Below the pieces are notes generated by a model, which was not told the origin of the DNA, made no database searches, and saw only the letters and a program-made list of their open reading frames with translations. Below are positions 1-8,270 of a stretch of 64,000 bases of DNA, piece after piece. The position numbers and the translations under genes were made by a program. Position 1 is the stretch's first letter, and each line of letters starts with the position of its first letter. The DNA comes from Amycolatopsis lexingtonensis. GTDB lineage: Bacteria > Actinomycetota > Actinomycetes > Mycobacteriales > Pseudonocardiaceae. The stretch covers positions 3,412,501 through 3,476,500 of the forward strand of contig NZ_JADBEG010000001.1 in the NCBI RefSeq assembly GCF_014873755.1. The letters are read 5' to 3'.

Positions 1-3000
1 CGCCGTCCGGTGCAGGGTCCGCACCCGGGACTGGACCTCGCGGCTGTCCGCGGTCAGCCGCGGGTTGTCCGACATCAGCAACGCGATGTTCTCGACGTGC
101 TCGAAGATCGCGTTCTGGATCTGGCCCTGGAACTGCTCCCGGACGTCCCTGGGCAGCTTCATCAGCTCGGCGTTGGACTTGACGAGTTCCCGGGCCAGGT
201 TCTTCGCACTGGCCATGCTCTGCGACTGCAGCATCAGCACGTAGGCGCGGTGCGCGACCCGGATGCGCTCGTCCGCAAGGGTCCGGCCCTCGGCCGCCGC
301 CACGACGTGGCGCGGGGTGGACTCGAGCCCACGCGGGATGTTCCCCGGCGCCGCGCTCGTGACCGTGCTGACCTCCGGCGCGAAGTGCAGGGTGAAGTCG
401 ACGCCGAAGACCCGCATCAGCTTGTTGCGCAGGAACCGGCCCTCGGCCTCGCCGACGCCGTAGAGCCCGCCCTGCACGTGCAGCAGCGCCCTCGTCCTGA
501 TCTTCTGGAAGATGCCCTTGACCGCGCCCTCGTTCACGTCGAGCAGCTTGATCAGCATGTTGGGCTCGGTGGGGTAGAGCATCTGCGGGTGCACCTTGTT
601 GATCGCCGCCCGGATCGCGTGGTCGACCTGGTTGGACCACAGCGTGAGCTGCCTGCGACGCCGGGCGTCGCCCCGCCGCCACTTGAACCCGCCGAACCGG
701 TACCCGCCGATCACGATAAGCGGGTGCTGGCCCAGTTCGTCGAGGACCTTCACGTACGCGGCGAGCACGCCCATCGTGTTCTTCGCCGTGACGGAGGTGT
801 CGGCATCCTGGCCGACGGCGTACACGACGTCGTTCATCTTCGCCAGCACACGCGTCGCGGTCCGTACGTAGGACGAGCCGAGCACCTCCTCGCGGAAGAG
901 CCCGAACGGCAACGCCTCCTTGGCGCGCAGACCCTTCTCCCGCTCCTCGGCGAGCGGCTTCTTGTCGCCCAGCTTCTTGAACTTCCGGCGCACTTCGGCG
1001 ATGCCGACCCGCTTCCTCTTGCCCTTCTTGACGCGGACCCAGTTCGGGGTCCACACGAAGCCGAAGACGGCCATGTTGAGCTCGGGCCGCGTCTCGACCT
1101 TCCCGACGGCCGCGCCGATCTCGCTCTTCCCCTTGTCGGGATCGAGGAACTCCATCGCGTTGATGCCGATCACGACCGCGGTCCGGGCCGCCGCGAGGTC
1201 CTCGGTGCCGCCCTCCCACGCCTTGGTGGTGTAGCGCACGGCCATGTCCGGCTTCACCTCCGACGGGATGGTCGCGATGGTGACGACGAACCCGATCCGG
1301 CGGTCGTTGCCTTCCATCGGGATCACGGTCGCCGTCAGCCGGCTCACCGCGCCCGGAAGCTTCTTGAGCTTCATGCCCTTCTCGGCCTTGTCGATCTCGT
1401 AGGGGAACTCGTCCTCCGTGAGCTCGACATCCGACGTCGTCTTCGACGGGTTGACGGTCACCTGGACCGCGTAGACGTCCTCGCCGTGCTTCTCCAGCCG
1501 GATCGACGTCAGGCGGTGCCGTCGTTTGATGCCGGGAAGACCCTTCCGGACCGACTCGGGGGTCGCGTCCTCCGCGTGCAGCAGGTTCGTGGCGTCGCGG
1601 ACAGCCGCGTCGAGGGCGCGTCGCTTGGCCTTGTCGGACCGCTTGTCGGGCTTGCGGTCCTTGCGGCGGCCGGGCCTCTTCGCGGGGCGGCGGCGGTCGG
1701 GGCGGCGGCGCGGACGGGCGCGGTCCCCGGGCCGTCTCTTCGGCGGCCTGACCGGCTTCTCGTCCGGCTTCTTCTTCGGGCGCTTCTTCCGGTCCAGGGC
1801 CGCCTTGAGCTTCGCCCAGAGTTTCTTGACCAGGGAGACGATCTTGTCGACGACCCAGTCGATGGCCCGGTTGACCGGGCGGGCCAGCTTCTGGAAGATC
1901 TCGCGGACCTTGCCGGCGATCCCGCCGATGCCGAGCAGTGCCGCCAGTGCGCCGATCAGGACCGGGATGGACCGGGCCAGTGCGCGTTCCACCAACGCGG
2001 GCACGCCGCCGGTGCCGCCGCCGGCTATCGCGATCACCGCGTCCAGCACCGCGTTGACGAACTCGATGATCTGCCGGCCGTTCGTGACGATGAACCGGAT
2101 GATGTCGATGATCATCTTGCAGGCGCGGATGAACGCGGAGGCCGGGTTGAACAGCGACACGATCCACGTGACGCCGGCGATGACGATGGTCGGCAGCAGG
2201 TAGGAGACCAGGTTGCCGATCAGGTCCTTCTTCAGGTCGCCCACGCGCTCCTTCAGGTCCGACCACATGCCGGCGACGCCACGTTTCTTGGTCTCCGCCA
2301 CGATCGGGATGGCGGTCTCCGCCGCGGTCACGGCCTGGTCGGGCACCTTGCGGACGAGCCGCGACCGGATGTTCGCCCACGACAGGCCGAGCATCGCCGC
2401 CAGCATCATCAGGATGCCGAGGATGTCGAAGCTGGTCGGCAGTGTCAGGCCGGCCGCCGCACCGGTGCCCAGCAGCCAGGCCAGCACGCCCTGTTCGAGG
2501 TGCCGGCCGGCGTTCTTGGCGAACAGCTTGAGACCGCCGCCGACGCCGGTGACGAGGTTGCCCAGGAAGCCGATCGGGTCCTTGAGAATGGCCTTGACCG
2601 CGGCGGCCGCCTTGCGGAGCACACCCATGAGCAGGGAGCCGAGCTCCTTGATGGTGGTGATGACGCTGCCGATCGCGTCCTTCGCCTTCGAGACCAGGCC
2701 CTTGTTCTTCTCCTTCTCCGCCGCGATCTCGTCGTCCACCGACTTGACGGCGTCCTTGTACTTGGTGGCCAAGGTGTCGACCAGCTCGGTGCCCTTGTCG
2801 TCGACGGTGTCCCGCAGCTCGTCGAACTTGCCCTCGAAGTCCGCGGCGGCCTCGCGGCCGATCGACCGCAGGTCCTTGGGCAGCTTGTCCACGGCGGTCT
2901 TGAGGTCCTTGCGGCCGGCGGCGATGCGGTCCTTGGCCCGTTTGAGCTCACGCTCGATGGTGTCGGCGATGTCGGCGATCACCTGGCGCATCGCCGTGAG

Positions 3001-4566
3001 GTAGTGGTCCTTGGCCGTCTCGTAGATCCGGTTGGCCTCTTCGGGGAGGTCGGCGAACAGGTCCTTCACCCACCGGCCCTTGCCGAGCAGGCCGGAGTAG
3101 CGGCGGTCCTTGTACTCCGCCATGCCCTTCTCGTGCTCGGCGGTGAACTTGTCCCGTGCGGCCTTCTCCTGCCTGGTGAACTGGTCGTCCACCGTCTTGT
3201 CCAGGTCGGTGAGGATCTTCTCGACGTCGCCCTTGGTCTTGTCGAAGACGTCCTGCAGGATCGCGGTGACCTGGGTGCGCTTCTCCTCGTCGGTGGTCTT
3301 GGTGCCGACCTTGCCCGCGCCGACGTTCTTGCCCGTGGTGACCCTGGTGGCGTGCATGGCGGTCATGGCGGCGGCACTCCGGGTGGCCGCCACGGCCTTG
3401 ACGTGCGTGATCTCCTTCGCCTCGCCGGCACGCAGCTGGCCCGGGGCGGTCTCCGAGTGGGCCTCCATCGTCTTCTTGTCCTTGACCGCCTTGGTGAAGG
3501 CCGGCTCGTTGGACTTCTGCAGCTGCGGCTCGGTGACGGCCGCGTCGGCCATTTGCCGGTCGACCTGCGCCGGACCGGCCGACATGTCCGTCGCCGAGAG
3601 CGGCAGCACGTCCGGGGCGGCCTGGTTCGGGTCCGGGGTGCCGGGCTTGCCCGGCACCTTGTCGCCGGTCAGCGGCACGACCGGCTTCTCGTCGGGCGCG
3701 GGCTTCGGCGTGGCGTGCGTGGTGTCGGCGATCTCCTTCGCCGAGGCCTCCTTGCCTTCGCCGACCTTGCCCTGGACGTCCTTCTTGATCTGCTCGGCCT
3801 TGCCCGACTCGCCGAAGCTGTCCGCCTCGTCCAGGTTCTTGGGGGCCTGCTTGGCGACCGCGTCCTCGACGGCCTTGACGAAGTCGGTCTTGTTGAACTC
3901 CTTGGGCTGGGCGGCATCCATGTCTTCGGCGTGTGCCGCCTTGCCGCGCGCCTCCCGGTCGTCGCTCGGGGGCACGGAGGCGGCCTGTGCCGAGCCTGCC
4001 TCGGCCTTCGCCGGCGGGTGGCTCGAGCCGACCCGCCGCTTCTTGGCCCCGACGTCCTTCTTCAACGCCTGGAACTTCGGGTCGCCACCCGGCGACCGCG
4101 GCCCGGTGGCACCTTCCTTCTTGGCCGCACCCTTGTCCTGGCCCTCCTTCGGGGCCGTGCCGGGATCTTTCTCGTCAGGCTTGGGTGCCGCCGGCGCAGT
4201 CGCCTTCTCCAGCGGCGCGGGTGGTGCCTTTTTCACCGGAGGCGTCGCGGGTGCCTGCCTCGAGGGTGCCGGCGCCGTGAGGGCGGGAAGCGTTCCGGCG
4301 TGGGTCGCGACCGCCTGGTTGCCGACGAGGTTCTGCCCGGCCGGCAGCAGCTGCCCGCGCCAACCCGGCGACAGCGCCGCGGTGCCGGGCGCCAGCCCAC
4401 TCATCGCCGCCGCGACGGCCGCGTTGCCCGCCGCCGGTGTCCGCGCCTGCACGACGTCCGCCGAGACCGGGTCCATCGCGGTACGGGGCTCGTGGGAGTT
4501 CGGGAGGGTCGTCACAGCTGGGGACGTCGCCAGCCGTGGCGGGCGGACCTTCAACGGAACAGGCAT
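1..4566 (-). CDS. Giant eCIS-associated effector-like protein (3' end outside the window)
   Basis: From the ATG at 4566 the minus strand reads open for 1,522 codons to base 1 with no stop, so the C-terminus is missing. The N-terminus carries GNAAVAAAM (about residue 46) and VGNQAVA (about 76), which resemble the short tag of eCIS cargo proteins. A Lys/Ala/Pro-rich spacer follows, then a long Lys/Glu-rich helical region (about 190-650). Hydrophobic segments lie near 693-733, 781-803 and 866-886, and a very basic Arg/Pro/Lys linker near 926-980. A KGLPGIKRRHRL segment (about 1010) precedes a globular C-terminal region of 400 or more residues that I cannot assign; it contains VVIGINAMEFL, FGFVWTPNW and YPTEPNMLI (about 1331). 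By analogy with polymorphic effectors this end would be the toxic or enzymatic part (inference). A GGTGGGG stretch precedes the start. No sheath, tube or baseplate gene is in view, so membership in an eCIS is not proven. Confidence 0.75.
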   Translation of the reverse strand, partial: MPVPLKVRPPRLATSPAVTTLPNSHEPRTAMDPVSADVVQARTPAAGNAAVAAAMSGLAPGTAALSPGWRGQLLPAGQNLVGNQAVATHAGTLPALTAPAPSRQAPATPPVKKAPPAPLEKATAPAAPKPDEKDPGTAPKEGQDKGAAKKEGATGPRSPGGDPKFQALKKDVGAKKRRVGSSHPPAKAEAGSAQAASVPPSDDREARGKAAHAEDMDAAQPKEFNKTDFVKAVEDAVAKQAPKNLDEADSFGESGKAEQIKKDVQGKVGEGKEASAKEIADTTHATPKPAPDEKPVVPLTGDKVPGKPGTPDPNQAAPDVLPLSATDMSAGPAQVDRQMADAAVTEPQLQKSNEPAFTKAVKDKKTMEAHSETAPGQLRAGEAKEITHVKAVAATRSAAAMTAMHATRVTTGKNVGAGKVGTKTTDEEKRTQVTAILQDVFDKTKGDVEKILTDLDKTVDDQFTRQEKAARDKFTAEHEKGMAEYKDRRYSGLLGKGRWVKDLFADLPEEANRIYETAKDHYLTAMRQVIADIADTIERELKRAKDRIAAGRKDLKTAVDKLPKDLRSIGREAAADFEGKFDELRDTVDDKGTELVDTLATKYKDAVKSVDDEIAAEKEKNKGLVSKAKDAIGSVITTIKELGSLLMGVLRKAAAAVKAILKDPIGFLGNLVTGVGGGLKLFAKNAGRHLEQGVLAWLLGTGAAAGLTLPTSFDILGILMMLAAMLGLSWANIRSRLVRKVPDQAVTAAETAIPIVAETKKRGVAGMWSDLKERVGDLKKDLIGNLVSYLLPTIVIAGVTWIVSLFNPASAFIRACKMIIDIIRFIVTNGRQIIEFVNAVLDAVIAIAGGGTGGVPALVERALARSIPVLIGALAALLGIGGIAGKVREIFQKLARPVNRAIDWVVDKIVSLVKKLWAKLKAALDRKKRPKKKPDEKPVRPPKRRPGDRARPRRRPDRRRPAKRPGRRKDRKPDKRSDKAKRRALDAAVRDATNLLHAEDATPESVRKGLPGIKRRHRLTSIRLEKHGEDVYAVQVTVNPSKTTSDVELTEDEFPYEIDKAEKGMKLKKLPGAVSRLTATVIPMEGNDRRIGFVVTIATIPSEVKPDMAVRYTTKAWEGGTEDLAAARTAVVIGINAMEFLDPDKGKSEIGAAVGKVETRPELNMAVFGFVWTPNWVRVKKGKRKRVGIAEVRRKFKKLGDKKPLAEEREKGLRAKEALPFGLFREEVLGSSYVRTATRVLAKMNDVVYAVGQDADTSVTAKNTMGVLAAYVKVLDELGQHPLIVIGGYRFGGFKWRRGDARRRRQLTLWSNQVDHAIRAAINKVHPQMLYPTEPNMLIKLLDVNEGAVKGIFQKIRTRALLHVQGGLYGVGEAEGRFLRNKLMRVFGVDFTLHFAPEVSTVTSAAPGNIPRGLESTPRHVVAAAEGRTLADERIRVAHRAYVLMLQSQSMASAKNLARELVKSNAELMKLPRDVREQFQGQIQNAIFEHVENIALLMSDNPRLTADSREVQSRVRTLHRTA

Positions 4567-4629
4567 CCGGCATTCCCCACCGCGAGCTGCGTTTCGCCGG
4601 ATACTCGCACAATGCTTGTCGCGCGAGCG

Positions 4630-5037
4630 CTATCCCGGCGTCACCACGGCGTCACCACGGTCAGTGCGGTAGCCCACGAAGCGAAGTTCGGCCGGGTGGT
4701 CGTCATCGGCCAACCGGGCCACCTCGTAGACAGCGCCCGGTCCGCCGGGGCGGAATGGCGGTAAGAGGGAGGTGCCACGGCTTCCCAGGTCGTTGACGGC
4801 GTATCCACGCTCTCCGGCGAGCGGGCCGTCCAGATGAACCGCCGGGCAGAAGGCGACATCCGGCATGAGGACCACCCGATCCACGCCGTGCAGCCGGGCG
4901 ATCTCTTCGTGGGGCATGGCGGGATCGACCAGTACCTGGCGTCCGTCGGAGATGGTCATGGGTACTCGCCCGTCAGGGGTGCAGGCTCGTCTGCCGAGCA
5001 CGCCTACGAGGTCGTCCATATCCCGGCACTCTTCCAT
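4630..5037 (-). CDS. Hypothetical protein upstream of the eCIS-type effector
   Basis: This encodes about 135 residues, starting at the ATG at 5037; an ATG at 5019 is an alternative with GGAAGAG ten bases before it. The protein has no signal peptide or membrane segment. It contains VDPAMPHEEIARLHGVDRVV and ends in TDRGDAVVTPG. I do not recognise the family. It lies 63 bases upstream of the giant effector-like gene on the same strand, so the two may be co-transcribed. A chaperone, adaptor or immunity role is conceivable from position only. The frame is open further upstream to 5262, but that part is Arg-rich, overlaps the divergent TetR gene and looks non-coding. Confidence 0.55.
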   Translation of the reverse strand: MEECRDMDDLVGVLGRRACTPDGRVPMTISDGRQVLVDPAMPHEEIARLHGVDRVVLMPDVAFCPAVHLDGPLAGERGYAVNDLGSRGTSLLPPFRPGGPGAVYEVARLADDDHPAELRFVGYRTDRGDAVVTPG

Positions 5038-5092
5038 CCGTCGCCCCCGCGTCCTGCGGCGACCTCGCCGAAGGGGATGCGATGATGGCACG

Positions 5093-5743
5093 ATGACCGC
5101 CGAGCAAAACGCCACCGGTGTCGTGCGGCGCCCTTGGCGGGGTGTGGCCCCCGACGAGCGGCAGGCGCGGCGGCGTGAGCAGCTGGTCGAGGCCGGGTTC
5201 GCGATCATGGGCGTCGAGGGGGCGGCCGCCGTGACCATGCGGCGGGTGTGCCGGGACGCCAAGCTGACCGAGCGGTACTTCTACGAGTCCTTCGCCCGCC
5301 GGGAAGATCTGCTGGTCGCCGTGCTCGAAACCACCGCGGCGCAAGCGCGGGACGTGCTCGTCGCTGTTCTCGAGCAGGCGCAAACGGACACCGTGCGGAC
5401 CGCGGTCGGTGCCTTCACCGGGTTCATCACCGAAGACCCGCGGCGCGGCCGTGTCCTGTTCGTGGAGTCGCTGGCCGCCCCCGAGCTGGCCGGCCGCGGC
5501 GCCGAGCTCGTCGGGGAGTTCACGGCGACCATCGCGGCGGCGCTCCGCGATCCCGCGCTCGCGGGCGACGAGGCCGACGACCGCGACGTCGAGCTGAACT
5601 CCCAGGCCGTGTTCGGCGCCCTGGCCTACCTGTTCCAGGGGTGGCTCGAGGGCCGCCTCGCCGTCGACCGCACGCGGTTCGTCGACCACGTCGTCCAGGT
5701 GATCGAGCAGCTCGCCAAGGCGACCTCCCGCCGCTCCGGCTGA
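5093..5743 (+). CDS. TetR-family transcriptional regulator
   Basis: This is a 216-residue regulator. The N-terminal helix-turn-helix is evident at about residues 20-65 (RREQLVEAGFAIMGVEGAAAVTMRRV then LTERYFYESFARREDLL, the usual TetR recognition-helix pattern). The C-terminal all-helical ligand domain is normal in length. The ATG at 5093 was chosen because upstream codons in this frame lie opposite the divergent small gene and look non-coding. A seven-gene oxidation operon begins 125 bases downstream on the same strand, and two overlapping copies of a TTGACATC inverted repeat sit in the gap. This TetR is therefore the likely repressor of that operon, with induction by a lipid-like or hydrophobic substrate (inference). 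Confidence 0.9.
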   Translation: MTAEQNATGVVRRPWRGVAPDERQARRREQLVEAGFAIMGVEGAAAVTMRRVCRDAKLTERYFYESFARREDLLVAVLETTAAQARDVLVAVLEQAQTDTVRTAVGAFTGFITEDPRRGRVLFVESLAAPELAGRGAELVGEFTATIAAALRDPALAGDEADDRDVELNSQAVFGALAYLFQGWLEGRLAVDRTRFVDHVVQVIEQLAKATSRRSG

Positions 5744-5784
5744 AACCGACCGCTCTCCTCTCGCTCCCGAAGACCGCCCCAAAG

Positions 5785-5820
5785 TTGACATCACCTGATG
5801 TTGACATCATGCGATGTCAA
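5785..5820 (+). promoter_or_regulatory. Double TetR-type operator overlapping a promoter
   Basis: A perfect inverted repeat TTGACATC-ATGC-GATGTCAA covers 5801-5820. A second, overlapping imperfect copy begins at 5785 (TTGACATC-ACCT-GATG, running into TTGA). The two left arms are exactly 16 bp apart. TTGACA at 5801-5806 also makes a good -35 box, with TAGCTT at 5825-5830 as a possible -10 at 18-bp spacing. A repressor bound here would block transcription of the monooxygenase operon starting at 5869. Confidence 0.75.
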
Positions 5821-5868
5821 CGTTTAGCTTCAAAACGGTCAGGCATGCGTCAACGAGGAGGCGGCCCC

Positions 5869-7362
5869 ATGACGAACGCACCCCCGCGGCGGGTCCGGGT
5901 GGCGATCATCGGCGCGGGTTTCGGCGGGCTGGCCACGGCCATCGCGCTCAAGCGCGCCGGGATCGACGACTTCGTCATGCTGGAACGCGCCGGCGACGTC
6001 GGCGGGACGTGGCAGGTGAACACCTACCCCGGCGCCCAGTGCGACATCCCGTCGATCCTGTACTCGTTCTCGTTCGCGCCCAACCCGCGCTGGAGCCGGC
6101 TCTACCCGCTCCAGCCCGAGATCCACGAGTACCTGCGCCAGTGCACCGAGGACTTCGGGATCACCCCGCACCTGCGGCTGCGGCACGAAGTGCGGGAAGC
6201 CGCGTGGGACGACGCCGCCGCGGAGTGGCAAATCCGCACCGACCACGGCGACTGGACGGCGCAGATCCTGGTCGGCGCGATCGGCCCGTTCAGCGAACCC
6301 GCCGTACCGGACCTGCCGGGGCTGGCCCGCTTCCGGGGCACCACGTTCCACTCCTCGGCCTGGGACCACGACCACGACCTGGCCGGGCGCCGGATCGCGG
6401 TGATCGGGACCGGCGCGTCCGCGGTGCAGATCATCCCCCGGATCCAGCCGGCGGCCGCGCGGCTCACCGTCTTCCAGCGCACCCCGACGTGGATCATGCC
6501 GCACCCCGACCGGCCCCTGGGCGACCGGTCGCAGCGGTTGTTCGACCGCGCGCCCGCCGTCCAGCGGCTGGCGCGGACCGGGTGGGACCTGCTGCAGGAA
6601 GCCCTCGTGCCGGGCCTGGTGCACCGGCCGTGGCTGCTCAAAGGCCTGGAAGCGGTGAGCCTCGGCCACCTGCGACGTCAGGTGCGCGATCCGCGGCTGC
6701 GCGCGAAACTGACGCCGTCGTACGCGTTCGGCTGCAAGCGGCCCACGTTCTCCAACGCCTACTACCCCGCGCTCGCCGCGCCGAACGTCGACGTCGTGAC
6801 CGACGCGATCCGCGAGATCACCCCCGAAGGCATCCGCACGGCCGACGGCGTCGAGCACGAGGTGGACACCATCGTCTTCGGCACCGGCTTCCGGATGACC
6901 GACCACCCCGGGTTCGGCCGGATCCACGGCCGCGGGGGACGCTCGCTCGCCGAGGTCTGGGCCGGCAGTCCCCGCGCGTACCTCGGCACCACGGTCGCGG
7001 GCTTCCCCAACTTCTTCCTCATGCTGGGCCCGAACTCGGTCGTCTACACCTCGCAGGTCGTCACGATCGAGGCGCAGGTCGCCTACGTCCTGAGCTGCCT
7101 GGCCGAAATGGACCGAAGTGGACTGTCCACAGTAGAGGTACGCGAGGACGTCCAAGAGGGCTTCGTCCGCGAAGTCGACCGGGGACTGAGCGGATCGGTG
7201 TGGAACACCGGCGGCTGCCGCAGCTACTACCTCGACCCGACCGGCCGCAACTTCGTCTTCTACCCCGGCTTCAACCGCCGCTTCCGCGCCCGGACCCGGC
7301 AGGTCGACCTGGCCGACTACCACCTCGGCGTCCGGCTCCCCCAACCGACAAGGACCGCGTGA
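5869..7362 (+). CDS. Flavin-containing Baeyer-Villiger monooxygenase (MymA-like)
   Basis: This 497-residue protein inserts oxygen into ketones or aldehydes using FAD and NADPH. The FAD motif is at residues 15-20 (GAGFGG) and the NADPH motif near 180 (GTGASA). Between them lies the BVMO fingerprint FxGxxxHxxxW, here FRGTTFHSSAW at about 155-165. Length and motif order fit class B monooxygenases. The start at 5869 follows an AGGAGG-like site. It is the first gene of an operon whose members all overlap or nearly abut. The gene set resembles the Mycobacterium tuberculosis mymA operon (monooxygenase, SDR, FadD13, LipR), so the substrate is likely a lipid-derived or cyclic ketone or aldehyde (inference). 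Confidence 0.93.
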   Translation: MTNAPPRRVRVAIIGAGFGGLATAIALKRAGIDDFVMLERAGDVGGTWQVNTYPGAQCDIPSILYSFSFAPNPRWSRLYPLQPEIHEYLRQCTEDFGITPHLRLRHEVREAAWDDAAAEWQIRTDHGDWTAQILVGAIGPFSEPAVPDLPGLARFRGTTFHSSAWDHDHDLAGRRIAVIGTGASAVQIIPRIQPAAARLTVFQRTPTWIMPHPDRPLGDRSQRLFDRAPAVQRLARTGWDLLQEALVPGLVHRPWLLKGLEAVSLGHLRRQVRDPRLRAKLTPSYAFGCKRPTFSNAYYPALAAPNVDVVTDAIREITPEGIRTADGVEHEVDTIVFGTGFRMTDHPGFGRIHGRGGRSLAEVWAGSPRAYLGTTVAGFPNFFLMLGPNSVVYTSQVVTIEAQVAYVLSCLAEMDRSGLSTVEVREDVQEGFVREVDRGLSGSVWNTGGCRSYYLDPTGRNFVFYPGFNRRFRARTRQVDLADYHLGVRLPQPTRTA

Positions 7363-8270
7363 TGCTCAAAAAACCCGTCGTCGACCCGCGCGGCGCCCGC
7401 CGCTACACCGACCAGGCGCACGCCATCGCGGCGCGGGACGTGCACTTCTCGTGGGACGGCGTGCCGATGCACTACATCCCCGGCGAGCCGATGGCCACGC
7501 ACATCATCAACGTGATGCACCTGGTGCTGCCCGAGGGCGAGCGCGCGATGTCCGCCGCGCTGACCGAAGCACTCCCCCTGATCACCGAACCGCGGCTGCG
7601 CGAGGAAGTCATCGGGTTCATCGGCCAGGAAGCCACCCACGCCTCCTCCCACGAAGGCGCCCGCGAACACCTGGCGAAGCTCGGCCTGCCGGTGGAACCG
7701 GTGGCCCGCAAGATGGACTGGCTCGTCGACCGGGTCCTCGGCGACCACGGGCTGACCGGCAAGGCCCGGCACGCGTGGCTGTGCGAACGGCTCGGTCTCT
7801 TCGCCGCGATGGAGCACTACACCGCGGTCGTCGGGGAATGGCTGCTCGGCGCCGACCAGCTCGAACGCGCCGGGATGCACCCGACGATGCTCGACCTGAT
7901 CCGCTGGCACGGCGCCGAAGAGGTCGAGCACCGCAACGTTGCTTTCGACGCGTTCATGCACGTCGACGGCAGCTACGCCCGGCGGGTGCGCACCGCGCTC
8001 CTCGCCAGCTTCACTCTGGCCGTCCTGTTCCTCACGACCGCGCGGTACCTGCTCGGCGCCGACCCGACGCCCGGCGTGCGGCGTTCCACCTGGGTGCGGC
8101 AGCTGGTCAGCGCGACCCGCCGCGACCTCATCCCCAAGGCCACCATCTTCCTCACCGAGATCCCGAAGTACCTGCGCCCGAGCTTCCACCCGTCTCAGCT
8201 GGGCAGCATGGACGCCGCGATCCGCTACCTGGCCCGGTCCCCGGCCGCCAACGCGGAGGCCCGGCCGTGA
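7362..8270 (+). CDS. PF10118-type metal protein, probable membrane-associated diiron oxygenase
   Basis: This 302-residue protein matches the family usually annotated as metal-dependent hydrolase (PF10118). Its metal-binding pattern is that of ferritin-like diiron enzymes: E90xxH93, then E151-H152, then E187xxH190 with E186 and E189 nearby. A hydrophobic stretch at about 208-228 suggests membrane association. The ATG overlaps the stop of the monooxygenase gene by one base. The next gene encodes a flavin and 2Fe-2S reductase, a typical electron donor for diiron oxygenases, so I read this as a hydroxylase component rather than a hydrolase. That interpretation is inference from motifs and neighbours. 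Confidence 0.85.
   Translation: MLKKPVVDPRGARRYTDQAHAIAARDVHFSWDGVPMHYIPGEPMATHIINVMHLVLPEGERAMSAALTEALPLITEPRLREEVIGFIGQEATHASSHEGAREHLAKLGLPVEPVARKMDWLVDRVLGDHGLTGKARHAWLCERLGLFAAMEHYTAVVGEWLLGADQLERAGMHPTMLDLIRWHGAEEVEHRNVAFDAFMHVDGSYARRVRTALLASFTLAVLFLTTARYLLGADPTPGVRRSTWVRQLVSATRRDLIPKATIFLTEIPKYLRPSFHPSQLGSMDAAIRYLARSPAANAEARP

Noticed and set aside
10..4764. A 1,584-codon open frame on the plus strand
   Set aside because: It is the antisense shadow of the minus-strand effector gene; its product is rich in Arg/His/Asp repeats, and the minus strand has coherent domains and motifs.
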